Shown: positions 60,801 through 64,000 of the stretch, in pieces | How the letters are laid out: each line of letters begins with the position of its first letter | Position numbering within the stretch: the stretch's first letter is position 1 | Assembly: GCA_949316235.1 (NCBI GenBank) | Contig: OX438742.1 | Location: 38,942,853-39,006,852, forward strand | Direction of reading: 5' to 3' | DNA from: Oegoconia quadripuncta | Taxonomy: Eukaryota > Arthropoda > Insecta > Lepidoptera > Autostichidae | DNA: 64,000 nucleotides | Notes under the pieces: model-generated | What the model saw: only the letters and a program-made list of their open reading frames with translations | Database searches by the model: none | Told to the model about the DNA's origin: nothing | Position numbers and translations under genes: made by a program

Positions 60801-62552
60801 AAAAAAGAATATATATTACCGATTATTAAAATTTTATTCCTACTAGCTTCGCCTGCGTTAGAATAACTTTAATGCAGTTTCATCCCGCGGGAAATACTCA
60901 CTTTATCGGGATAAAAAATATCCTATATATTATATATATATTCTACCTGTAAACCAAATTCCATCCAAATTCTTTTACCCGTTTCGCGGTGATTGAGCAA
61001 CAAATAAGGATCCAAACTTTCGAATTTATAATATTAGTTAGATATTAGCATACCTATAGGTATTTTCGATTTTGTGGTAACTAGTAGTTATTATCTAATC
61101 CGTGGCCTAGTGGTCACCTGACAGTCCATGTTTTCAAGCGGTCTTTGGACGCAGCCGACTTGACCGACTGTTTAATCCGAGGATGGTCTGCGCGAGACAT
61201 AGTTTAACTTCCTCGAAAACGAATTTTGAATGCGACTACGCTACACCCTACAAATGGGTATTTTTACATTGAGTGGTTGATGATAATAAAAACTGACGAG
61301 GCAGTATCTAAGAAGCTCCGGTGGAACTGGCCGTCTTGAACGCAATGATATCAGGGATGTTACGTTTGTGTTAGACATTAAACTGTCTAATTCCGGAATA
61401 ATGTCGCGTCAACAATGAAAACCCGTAAAATTGTTTACGGTGGTACACAAAAAGCGATGAATACAACGGACATTTTCATATTTCATAACCACTAAGTCGA
61501 GTTGTTAAATACAAATTGCACCATAAAAACTTTGAGTCAATAAGGAAGACGTATAAATAAAAGTCTGAGAATATTGTCGCTTTAGTAATTTGAGAGCGAT
61601 AAACGACTTGTCAGATCTTGAGTGAATTTTTTTAACACTCGAGGCAATATAGATCTAAGTGTAAAGCCTATCTGTGCCGTTGTAGCGCCGAAACAGCTGA
61701 AATGAAATCAAAACTTTTTTTTTATCTAGTGTTTACCGGATTATTCTTAGCCACGTTTGAAACAATCGTTTAAGCTGTTTTGTAGATATTTGGCCTTCAT
61801 AGTTGATTTGTATACCTGGATGATATAATCATAATCTCTTGAGGGTTTCTCAAATTTCAATATATATTTCTACTTGTCATTAACAATATTACTTACCTCA
61901 TAACTGTAGACAATTATGGAAGAGTGACCCGGTAACATAGGGTTGTCGTTACGATCACCTATGATAACAGTAGCGTAAGAAATACCCGTCTGTATCGGTT
62001 TACCAGAGTCGCTTATAGCAAGCGGAACATCATATTGCTTCTTTTGTTCGCGATTGAACGAAACTAAACCATACAATTTATCATCTGTGGAAGAAAAAAT
62101 AAAGTTATTTGTGCATCGCTACGTAAAAATATATAAAACTGACGTGACTTCAAAATCTCCCGTTTCTACCTGAATGTATTTACTGAAACACAAACACAGG
62201 TTTTTTTTTAATTTATAGTAAGCATAAAACACAAACCCTGATAGAACAAGTAAAATGGCCGGACGAATTTAAATATTCCTTCCACCTTGACATCCTGCTA
62301 GGGATTAAGGACAATCGCATAGCAGCAACTTCGCTTGGCAATCGACAAGATGACAGCGTCGCATAACATACCTGTAACATAATGGGTTTACTAACCTTTG
62401 ACCAGAAATAGGCGACGATAATCAATTCCATCTGGAGAGTTCTGAATGACATAAAAAAATGGAGGTCCATTTTTAGGTGTGTCGTAGTCCTTAGACTGTA
62501 GATTGGCGATAAATCCAGGAGGTTCGTTTTCAAAGCAACGTGATGGCTGAAG
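24738..62552 (-). CDS. CadN-like: Classical (type III) cadherin, neural-cadherin-like, 3' 13 exons (5' end outside the window)
   Basis: A calcium-dependent homophilic adhesion receptor at the plasma membrane, linked by catenins to actin. Exons: 62552-62396, 62084-61897, 56407-56216, 55515-55363, 54997-54800, 53166-52947, 46183-45962, 38869-38642, 37062-36932, 36095-35960, 29047-28850, 26631-26476, 24862-24738. All have AG/GT borders and matching phases, giving 767 codons plus stop. Visible residues: end of the last cadherin repeat 1-115, membrane-proximal classic-cadherin region 116-365, EGF-like 366-388, LamG about 392-563, transmembrane 596-616, cytoplasmic tail 617-767. The tail ([36 protein letters not shown]) fits insect N-cadherin better than E-cadherin. 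Only one EGF/LamG pair is seen, unlike full-length CadN, so a CadN2-like paralogue is possible. Borders were placed by eye. Confidence 0.88.
24863..25951 (-). other. Intron 12 of the cadherin gene, part
   Basis: AT-rich with several A and T homopolymer runs. No element recognised before the MITE at 25952. Confidence 0.5.
25952..26299. mobile_element. MITE, 348 bp, 43-bp terminal inverted repeats, 8-bp target duplication
   Basis: Left end 25952-25994 and right end 26257-26299 are reverse complements with one mismatch; they start CTTAGATT and include TCTCCGCGCCGCTACGACTA. The octamer AATATACG is present directly outside both ends (25944-25951 and 26300-26307). An 8-bp duplication fits hAT, P or Merlin mobilisation. 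The inverted ends do not match one I recognise. No transposase inside. Confidence 0.88.
26476..26631 (-). CDS. CadN-like: Cadherin exon 12
   Basis: Acceptor TTTAG and donor GTAAGT, phase 1 to phase 1 (156 nt, residues 675-726). It carries [20 protein letters not shown] and then [18 protein letters not shown], the N-terminal half of the beta-catenin-binding region. Its serine cluster in SLSSLAS is the usual phosphorylation site in the family. Confidence 0.92.
26900..27455 (-). repeat. Dispersed repeat X, copy 2 (reverse)
   Basis: Reverse-complement relative of 18872-19340, diverged and longer by an internal insertion. It ends at CCCTAGGATAACAATGTACT, matching the start of copy 1. Confidence 0.75.
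27456..28849 (-). other. Intron 11 remainder
   Basis: It holds a (CTCG)n microsatellite at about 27998-28022 and, near 28605-28640, a dispersed motif (GTCGTAAATGGCGACTAAGG). No exon seen. Confidence 0.5.
28850..29047 (-). CDS. CadN-like: Cadherin exon 11 (end of TM, juxtamembrane region)
   Basis: Acceptor CCACAG and donor GTAAGT; 198 nt, residues 609-674. It begins with the inner part of the membrane helix (ILLLAVVV) followed by basic HRKR, then [19 protein letters not shown], the p120-catenin-binding motif. The exon then runs on through [12 protein letters not shown]. It is read in a different frame from the longest open frame at this place, which is a shadow. Confidence 0.92.
29048..29990 (-). 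other. Intron 10, first part
   Basis: AT-rich, no element recognised. Confidence 0.45.
29991..30115. repeat. Common dispersed repeat fragment
   Basis: GGCAAACGAGCATGCGGGTC, ACCTGATGG and GACACCCGCAACACC match a ubiquitous lepidopteran repeat as I remember it; family name unknown to me. Confidence 0.6.
30535..30625. repeat. LINE 3'-tail-like fragment
   Basis: TTATTGCACAAGAAATA and AAGGTGAGCTTATCGCTAAA recur at about 62965-63035 (AAGGTGAGCTTATCTCTAAA). Probably the 3' end of a non-LTR element on the minus strand. Confidence 0.55.
30794..31062 (+). mobile_element. tRNA-derived SINE (family B), full length
   Basis: Nearly identical to 16996-17267, with an intact B-box (GGTTCGAATCCCG) and an A/T-rich tail. 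Confidence 0.9.
31063..31624 (-). other. Intron 10, spacer
   Basis: Nothing recognised; one open frame on the minus strand (31240-31428) resembles no protein I know. Confidence 0.4.
31625..31835 (+). mobile_element. tRNA-derived SINE (family A), B-box deleted
   Basis: The head GACGACCAGTTGGTGTAGTG is followed by GGTTGCGGGTT, where the B-box is cut and the sequence jumps to TTTTTTTGTGATGAA. The body is normal. Loss of the B-box would silence transcription by RNA polymerase III. Confidence 0.85.
32217..32330 (-). mobile_element. SINE family C, body fragment
   Basis: AAACATCCCACTGCAGGGAT and GCCATAGTCCACCACGCT match the end of family C; the tRNA-like head is missing. Confidence 0.75.
32622..32850. 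mobile_element. RTE-type LINE 3'-end fragment
   Basis: AATGCGAAAGTTTGGATGTT, CGAAACGGATGAACGGATTT and GTTCCCACGGGATAAACAAA. Other copies of this family are at 48015, 48225 and 60840. Attribution to RTE is from memory of similar lepidopteran 3' ends. Confidence 0.6.
33193..33445. other. Unassigned stretch open on both strands
   Basis: About 80 codons are open on the minus strand (33193-33435), and the plus strand is open over the same DNA up to a stop at 33445. The composition is more balanced than the surroundings. Neither translation resembles a protein I know, and no splice signals or repeat boxes accompany it. It may be an old processed fragment. Confidence 0.3.
33853..34657. mobile_element. 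Foldback/MITE-like element with long inverted arms and an RTE-like insert
   Basis: Left arm 33853-34030 and right arm 34438-34657 are reverse complements with substitutions and indels (AAGCGATTTCTTCAGAAACT, AATCCTGACGTCTAG, ATATCTCAAAAATGAAGC, TATAGAGAATTTTATAAGC on one or other strand). The middle, with TCAGTCAGTCAGTCAGTGAG near its end, looks like the 3' end of an RTE-type LINE. Confidence 0.75.
34846..35110 (-). mobile_element. SINE family C, reverse, B-box deleted
   Basis: The body (AAACATCCCACTGCAGGGAT, GGCCCAATGCGG) and the tRNA-like start (GGGAGACCGCGTCTTAACCG) are present, but the TTCGA core of the B-box is deleted. Confidence 0.8.
35767..35821. repeat. Perfect hairpin, 25-bp arms, 5-nt loop
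   Basis: GTTTCATCAGTATTGATGTG then CTAT pairs exactly with the sequence after the loop CAACA; one flanking A-T pair extends it. It lies in intron 10, upstream of the exon 10 donor in genomic order on the low-coordinate side. Confidence 0.95.
35960..36095 (-). CDS. CadN-like: Cadherin exon 10 (juxtamembrane ectodomain and TM)
   Basis: Acceptor CCTCAG and donor GTGAGT; 136 nt, residues 564-608. A short extracellular stalk ([10 protein letters not shown], second Cys at 580) leads to [14 protein letters not shown], the outer part of the transmembrane helix completed in exon 11. Drosophila CadN has alternative exons in this area; I saw only one candidate here. Confidence 0.85.
36096..36931 (-). 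other. Intron 9
   Basis: 836 bp, phase 0. I looked for an alternative transmembrane exon and saw none. Confidence 0.5.
36932..37062 (-). CDS. CadN-like: Cadherin exon 9 (end of LamG)
   Basis: Acceptor CTTTAG and donor GTAAGT; 131 nt, residues 520-563. [16 protein letters not shown] and [16 protein letters not shown] are the last strands of a laminin-G domain. The GF.GCI motif with its Cys is a LamG hallmark. Confidence 0.9.
37228..37313. repeat. Hairpin, about 26-bp arms, 33-nt loop
   Basis: AAATTGATTTTCC and CAGTCGGAGGTC pair with GACCTCCGACTAC and GGAAAATCAATTT with a single indel. It lies in intron 8, 166 bp from exon 9. Confidence 0.85.
37504..37731. mobile_element. Small foldback MITE
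   Basis: Left arm 37504-37576 and right arm 37658-37731 are imperfect reverse complements. Paired blocks are GATGACGCCACGCCTGATTA with TAATCAAGAGTGACGTCACC-like sequence, AACTTTCC with GGAAAGTT, and CATAGCCGAATTC with GAATTCGACTATG. A half copy is at about 52700-52785. Confidence 0.75.
37932..37995 (+). mobile_element. SINE family A, 3' end fragment
   Basis: ACAAGCTTTGGTTATTTTGG, then GATTGGTGTAAATGTCCG and ATATTTATT. Confidence 0.8.
38642..38869 (-). CDS. CadN-like: Cadherin exon 8 (middle of LamG)
   Basis: Acceptor TACCAG and donor GTGAGT; 228 nt, residues 444-519. It contains [19 protein letters not shown] and DGKIHHVQV, the typical LamG core pattern (L..G.V.L..D.G and W/IH.V). Confidence 0.9.
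39111..39340 (+). repeat. LINE 3'-tail-like repeat with (AC/GC)n run
   Basis: After an ACACGCGCGCGC stretch, the end TTGTGCAATAAAGTGTATTT followed by GTATTGTATTG is one I know as a common lepidopteran non-LTR tail. Confidence 0.6.
39341..42321 (-). other. Intron 7, first part
   Basis: About 3 kb without a recognisable gene or complete element. A dispersed motif (GAAAGGCGACTGGGAC) is at about 40010-40040 and a short ATTCAGTCAGTCAG stretch near 40995. Confidence 0.45.
42322..42586 (-). mobile_element. tRNA-derived SINE (family B), reverse, A-box damaged
   Basis: Body and B-box region (GGGATTCGTACCCGCGACCT) are present. The part equivalent to GTTTGGTGTAGTGG is lost. Confidence 0.85.
42587..45961 (-). 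other. Intron 7, remainder
   Basis: Mostly AT-rich without recognisable elements. A stretch at about 45053-45344 is open on both strands (89-95 codons each) but resembles no known protein and lacks matching splice phases. Confidence 0.4.
45962..46183 (-). CDS. CadN-like: Cadherin exon 7 (EGF end and start of LamG)
   Basis: Acceptor TTTCAG after a long pyrimidine tract, donor GTGAGT; 222 nt, residues 370-443. It encodes the second half of an EGF-like element ([13 protein letters not shown]), then LamG start ([31 protein letters not shown]). The GGTC cysteine expected near the EGF start is replaced by Ser (GGTSLLNRC). An overlapping plus-strand open frame is a shadow. Confidence 0.9.
46184..46252 (-). 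repeat. Tandem 13-15-bp repeats in the pyrimidine tract before cadherin exon 7
   Basis: On the plus strand AAATTAAACGAAAAA-type units repeat about three times after an A-run. On the gene's strand they form an extended T-rich tract directly upstream of the exon 7 acceptor. Confidence 0.75.
46430..47040 (-). mobile_element. CR1/Jockey-type LINE, 3' fragment
   Basis: On the minus strand, a C-terminal ORF2 piece ([20 protein letters not shown]) is followed by a 3' region and ends in an ATTTC-type tail near 46430-46447, as in the LINE at 9861. Probably the same broad group; different family. Confidence 0.65.
47459..47894. mobile_element. MITE, 436 bp, perfect 60-bp terminal inverted repeats, TA target site
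   Basis: Ends 47459-47518 and 47835-47894 are identical reverse complements over all 60 bases (start CAGGGTGTAATCGTTAAG). TA flanks both sides. This fits a Tc1/mariner-type element. Inside lies a transposase remnant in reverse. Confidence 0.93.
47667..47834 (-). pseudogene. C-terminal fragment of a transposase inside the MITE
   Basis: 55 open codons end at TGA. Motifs ITPQMLRKV and RGRHFEHLL resemble the C-terminal end of the DUF4817/Tc-like (DDE_3) transposases common in insects. The catalytic DDE core is absent, so this is a deletion derivative of an autonomous element. Confidence 0.7.
48015..48215 (+). mobile_element. RTE-type LINE 3'-end fragment
   Basis: GCCCGCGGCTTCGCCTGCGT, TTATCGGGATAAGAAATATC and TTCATCGGTTTCGCCGTGAG, ending in (AAAT)n. 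Confidence 0.65.
48225..48445 (-). mobile_element. RTE-type LINE 3'-end fragment, inverted to its neighbour
   Basis: AACGGATGAACGGATAAGGA, TAGTTCCCGCGGGATAAACA and CACGCAGGCGAAGCTGCGGG; tail-to-tail with 48015-48215. Confidence 0.65.
48560..49196 (+). pseudogene. BEL/Pao retrotransposon pol remnant with polypurine tract
   Basis: The translated motif [18 protein letters not shown], followed further on by [20 protein letters not shown], is characteristic of the BEL/Pao polyprotein between RT/RNase H and integrase. Frames shift repeatedly. AAAAAGGGGGAGG at 49184-49196 is a good polypurine tract. The integrase is missing. Confidence 0.75.
49197..49840 (+). repeat. Probable 3' LTR of the BEL/Pao remnant
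   Basis: It begins right after the polypurine tract (TTCTGAATTTGG). From about 49226 to 49835 it has a reverse-complement relative at 50830-51725, as expected for an LTR of a family with more than one copy nearby. Confidence 0.6.
50275..50665 (-). repeat. Dispersed repeat Y, copy 1 (reverse of copy 2)
   Basis: Matches 60404-60790 in reverse complement along nearly its full length (AGTAAAGTGGCAGAATGCTT, ATTTTGGCGGCTTCTTGTGG). The similarity is high. Confidence 0.8.
50830..51725 (-). repeat. Inverted relative of the BEL/Pao LTR, with an insert
   Basis: It shares, in reverse, AATAAAGCGTATT, a GCATGCATGC-like block and the CGACCTGATGATCTTCGATT end with 49226-49835. About 215 bp of unrelated DNA (51475-51690) interrupts it. 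A 140-codon open frame on the minus strand (50695-51117) is largely this LTR sequence. Confidence 0.6.
52005..52106. repeat. Two consecutive short hairpins
   Basis: CGGCCGAATTAAGAA pairs with TTCTCAATTCGGCCG (one mismatch), and GGAGGACTTCT pairs with AGAAGTCCTCC. Intron 6. Confidence 0.7.
52700..52785. repeat. Half copy of the small foldback MITE at 37504
   Basis: CCTTGGGGAAAGTT, AATCAAGAGTGGCGTCACCA and CCACCCCGTAT are shared with 37673-37750 in the same orientation. Confidence 0.7.
52947..53166 (-). CDS. CadN-like: Cadherin exon 6 (membrane-proximal region to EGF start)
   Basis: Acceptor TTGCAG and donor GTAAGA; 220 nt, residues 297-369. The sequence [20 protein letters not shown] and the Cys-rich [26 protein letters not shown] match the Cys-rich end of the non-chordate classic cadherin region that precedes the EGF domain in CadN and DE-cadherin. 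Confidence 0.9.
53402..53577 (-). mobile_element. tRNA-derived SINE (family A), reverse, old
   Basis: Tail AAATATTTCGGAC, damaged body, and a diverged head (CGAGTCGAACCC, CGGTCGTC). A short RTE scrap (GGGGCGGAAAGCTAGTA) precedes it at about 53370-53390. Confidence 0.75.
53578..54799 (-). other. Intron 5
   Basis: Contains a dispersed motif at 53785-53815 (CGTAAAAGGCGACTAAGGGA) and a small palindrome (TCACCTACACGTAGGTGA) near 54190. No exon seen. Confidence 0.45.
54800..54997 (-). CDS. CadN-like: Cadherin exon 5 (membrane-proximal region)
   Basis: Acceptor GGGCAG and donor GTATGT; 198 nt, 66 codons in phase 0, residues 231-296. [17 protein letters not shown] and RFSVH-like [15 protein letters not shown] are typical of the family's membrane-proximal domain. 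Confidence 0.9.
55363..55515 (-). CDS. CadN-like: Cadherin exon 4 (membrane-proximal region)
   Basis: Acceptor TTCCAG and donor GTAAGT; 153 nt, 51 codons in phase 0, residues 180-230. [20 protein letters not shown] and [10 protein letters not shown] match the conserved KSGSIRF..VT.EEFI block of insect N-cadherins. Confidence 0.92.
56216..56407 (-). CDS. CadN-like: Cadherin exon 3 (start of membrane-proximal region)
   Basis: Acceptor TTACAG and donor GTAAGT; 192 nt, 64 codons in phase 0, residues 116-179. [20 protein letters not shown] is the strongly conserved opening of this region in CadN-type cadherins, followed by [19 protein letters not shown]. Confidence 0.92.
56408..58570 (-). other. 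Intron 2, first part
   Basis: It holds a (GT)n run near 56560-56580. An 84-codon open frame at 57728-57982 resembles no protein I know. No other element seen. Confidence 0.4.
58571..58701. repeat. Degenerate tandem repeat, period 15-16 bp (CGAA..GCCAT)
   Basis: Units such as CGAAACGCCATTTAGC and CGATGGGCCATTTAAT follow one another about seven times with variable bases. I do not recognise the family. Confidence 0.7.
59620..60010 (+). pseudogene. LINE RNase H/C-terminal remnant (R1/I-like)
   Basis: In shifting frames the plus strand shows [15 protein letters not shown] and [20 protein letters not shown]. The latter is the conserved C-x(n)-H-x3-C-x-C end of RNase H-bearing LINEs. Stops and frameshifts throughout. 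Confidence 0.6.
60404..60790 (+). repeat. Dispersed repeat Y, copy 2
   Basis: Reverse complement of 50275-50665; ends in an A-rich stretch, so it may be a retroposed sequence. No long open frame. Confidence 0.8.
60840..61040 (+). mobile_element. RTE-type LINE 3'-end fragment
   Basis: ACTAGCTTCGCCTGCGTTAG, TTTATCGGGATAAAAAATAT and CGTTTCGCGGTGATTGAGCA, with a TA-repeat in the middle. Confidence 0.65.
61041..61896 (-). other. Intron 2, remainder next to exon 2
   Basis: No exon or element recognised. Confidence 0.45.
61897..62084 (-). CDS. CadN-like: Cadherin exon 2 (last cadherin repeat)
   Basis: Acceptor TCCACAG and donor GTAAGT; 188 nt, residues 53-115. [20 protein letters not shown] and the calcium-binding GDRNDNPM motif are the second half of a cadherin repeat, followed by a linker (IIVYSYE) seen in CadN before the membrane-proximal region. 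Confidence 0.92.
62396..62552 (-). CDS. CadN-like: Cadherin exon 1 of the window (internal exon, first half of last cadherin repeat)
   Basis: Acceptor TCCACAG and donor GTTAGT; 157 nt, residues 1-52. [20 protein letters not shown] and [20 protein letters not shown] form the first half of a cadherin repeat. It starts in phase 0 behind a normal acceptor, so the gene continues upstream of 64000. No further exon was found at 62600-64000. Confidence 0.9.
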
Positions 62553-64000
62553 CTGTGGACAAAGAGTAAATAAATTAGAATTAATAATGGGGAAATATCG
62601 ATACAAATATCCAAAATATCGATATCTCCAATATATAAATCTTAAATACGATATCTGAATATTCTTATCAATATTACAGAGTCATAAATATTCCCATTGT
62701 TTTTGACAGTACTTCATCTAATTCTTTTTTTTACATTGTTTTTTTTTTGGACCATTAAGTTCAAAAAGTATAAAAAGATAGAATCTGTTAAGATTCTGAG
62801 AAATAAATATGAAATATTATTATTTTCTTGCATTATTAACATTTTAACGGTAGAAGTTATTAAGAATATTACGGGTCTTAAAGAAAATGTTAAAAAACTT
62901 CGATATTTGAAAATATCGATAATTTATGGTCGATAATATCGATAGATCAATATCAAAAGGTATTGCACAAGAAATACAAACAGATTACAGTCAGAAAATA
63001 TGTACAAAGGTGAGCTTATCTCTAAAGAGATCTAGAGTAAAACGGTTTAGCGCTTGACCTCATGTTGAGTGAAGATGAGGCCGAAAGTGGAAGCGTACTT
63101 GTCGCGGTTCTGCGACACTCAGCTGCCGTAGGTAGTTATAGGAAGGAATTGGGCGCCGTAGAAGATGAGGTTCAGGGTCGCAGGTTTCAGGCCCCTACCA
63201 GGGCTGCAGCCACTGATGAACGGTGAAGGACAGGAATAAGGTATAGGCACTTGTAAAACTGAATACTGTTATAATAATTTAAAGAAATAAAGGAAGAATG
63301 GAAATAATAGTCTAGCTCGCAAGCTGCGTCAAGACTGACTAGTTTTTGAAAATAATTTAGAATTCAGAATTTTGAATAATGTTCCAAAAAAGAAAACGCC
63401 AAAGAGATTACCGAAAAGAAGACGGAATTTAGGGGAGGTTGTACACCTCGTTACAATACCCCGCTCCGCCCTGGAAGGAGAAGCCTGAGATATAGAAACA
63501 AAGGCTTATCCTTCTAGAGAAAAAGCAAAGTATAAACTAAAATAATATAAAAACAATGAGGGTATAAAAACAAACAAACAAAAGTAATGAATGGTAGATG
63601 AGGGATGAGTGAAGTGAAAGAGTTAATGGAAAAATTTAGAAGGTGAAACTTATTTACATGGGAACGATCCAATCACACACACAAACAAACATTCATCCCA
63701 CACAAACGTCTCTGGTACGTAAGCAGAACAGAGACCAGATAAAAAGAGTTCAAAATAATTATAAGAAATTGAACTCCAGAATCGTACCCCAAAAGTGGAC
63801 AAAGAAATTATTCGTAATTGTAAAAAAAGTGATAATTAAAAAAAAAACATATTATCCGAAAGGCTTGTGAGAGACCCTCGTAGAAACTAAAATTAGACGC
63901 AAAGCGTAATACTAACAAAGTAAAACTAGTTAGATGGTAACAAGAAACTGTCACCAATATAAGTGCCATAGGCTTATTTAAAGAGTTGGTTACCGCTCTG
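62553..64000 (-). other. Intron upstream of the first visible cadherin exon
   Basis: AT-rich. A LINE-tail-like fragment is at about 62965-63035 (compare 30535) and an unassigned repeat-like stretch at about 63045-63250. No exon seen to the end of the window. Confidence 0.5.

Overview
The window looks like an insect nuclear genome, most likely a moth or butterfly (Lepidoptera). It is AT-rich, has large introns with canonical GT/AG splice sites, and is full of short tRNA-derived SINEs, MITEs and LINE/LTR remnants. The SINE and LINE-tail sequences resemble those I know from Lepidoptera. That placement is from recognition, not a database search, and I cannot name a species.

Right half (24.7-62.6 kb, minus strand). 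The only host gene I can support is the 3' half of a classical type III cadherin of the neural-cadherin (CadN) kind. Thirteen exons were placed by hand (62552 down to 24738). All splice phases agree, giving 767 codons and a stop (2304 nt in total). In order they encode the end of the last cadherin repeat, the membrane-proximal non-chordate classic cadherin region, one short EGF-like element, one laminin-G domain, a transmembrane helix, and a complete cytoplasmic tail with the p120-catenin motif and the beta-catenin-binding region. The first visible exon is internal, so the promoter, signal peptide and most cadherin repeats lie beyond 64000. The introns are packed with SINEs, LINE tails, a BEL/Pao remnant with an LTR-like inverted pair, and several MITE or foldback elements.

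Left half (1-24.7 kb). This is downstream of the cadherin gene and holds no host gene that I recognise. Positions 666-9065 are a tandem array of a unit of about 1.2 kb (seven copies). Each unit has an internal imperfect inverted repeat with 62-bp arms and a short open frame on the minus strand. The array is interrupted by a truncated Ty3/Gypsy element (9066-15313), which is itself interrupted by a 5'-truncated CR1/Jockey-type LINE on the opposite strand (about 9861-13525). The array resumes briefly at 15314-15595. After it come a second Gypsy gag scrap, an orphan tRNA-Ser primer-binding site, a chimeric SINE, and a thinning set of dispersed repeats.

Points most worth a second look: (1) the 1.2-kb hairpin-bearing tandem unit; (2) a MITE with perfect 60-bp inverted ends that still carries a 55-codon transposase C-terminus (47459-47894); (3) a 348-bp element with 43-bp inverted ends and an 8-bp target duplication (25952-26299); (4) a perfect 25-bp-arm hairpin (35767-35821); (5) the single EGF/single LamG layout combined with an N-cadherin-type tail. 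I found no convincing new multi-gene system. The novelty here lies in repeats and in the structure of this cadherin paralogue.
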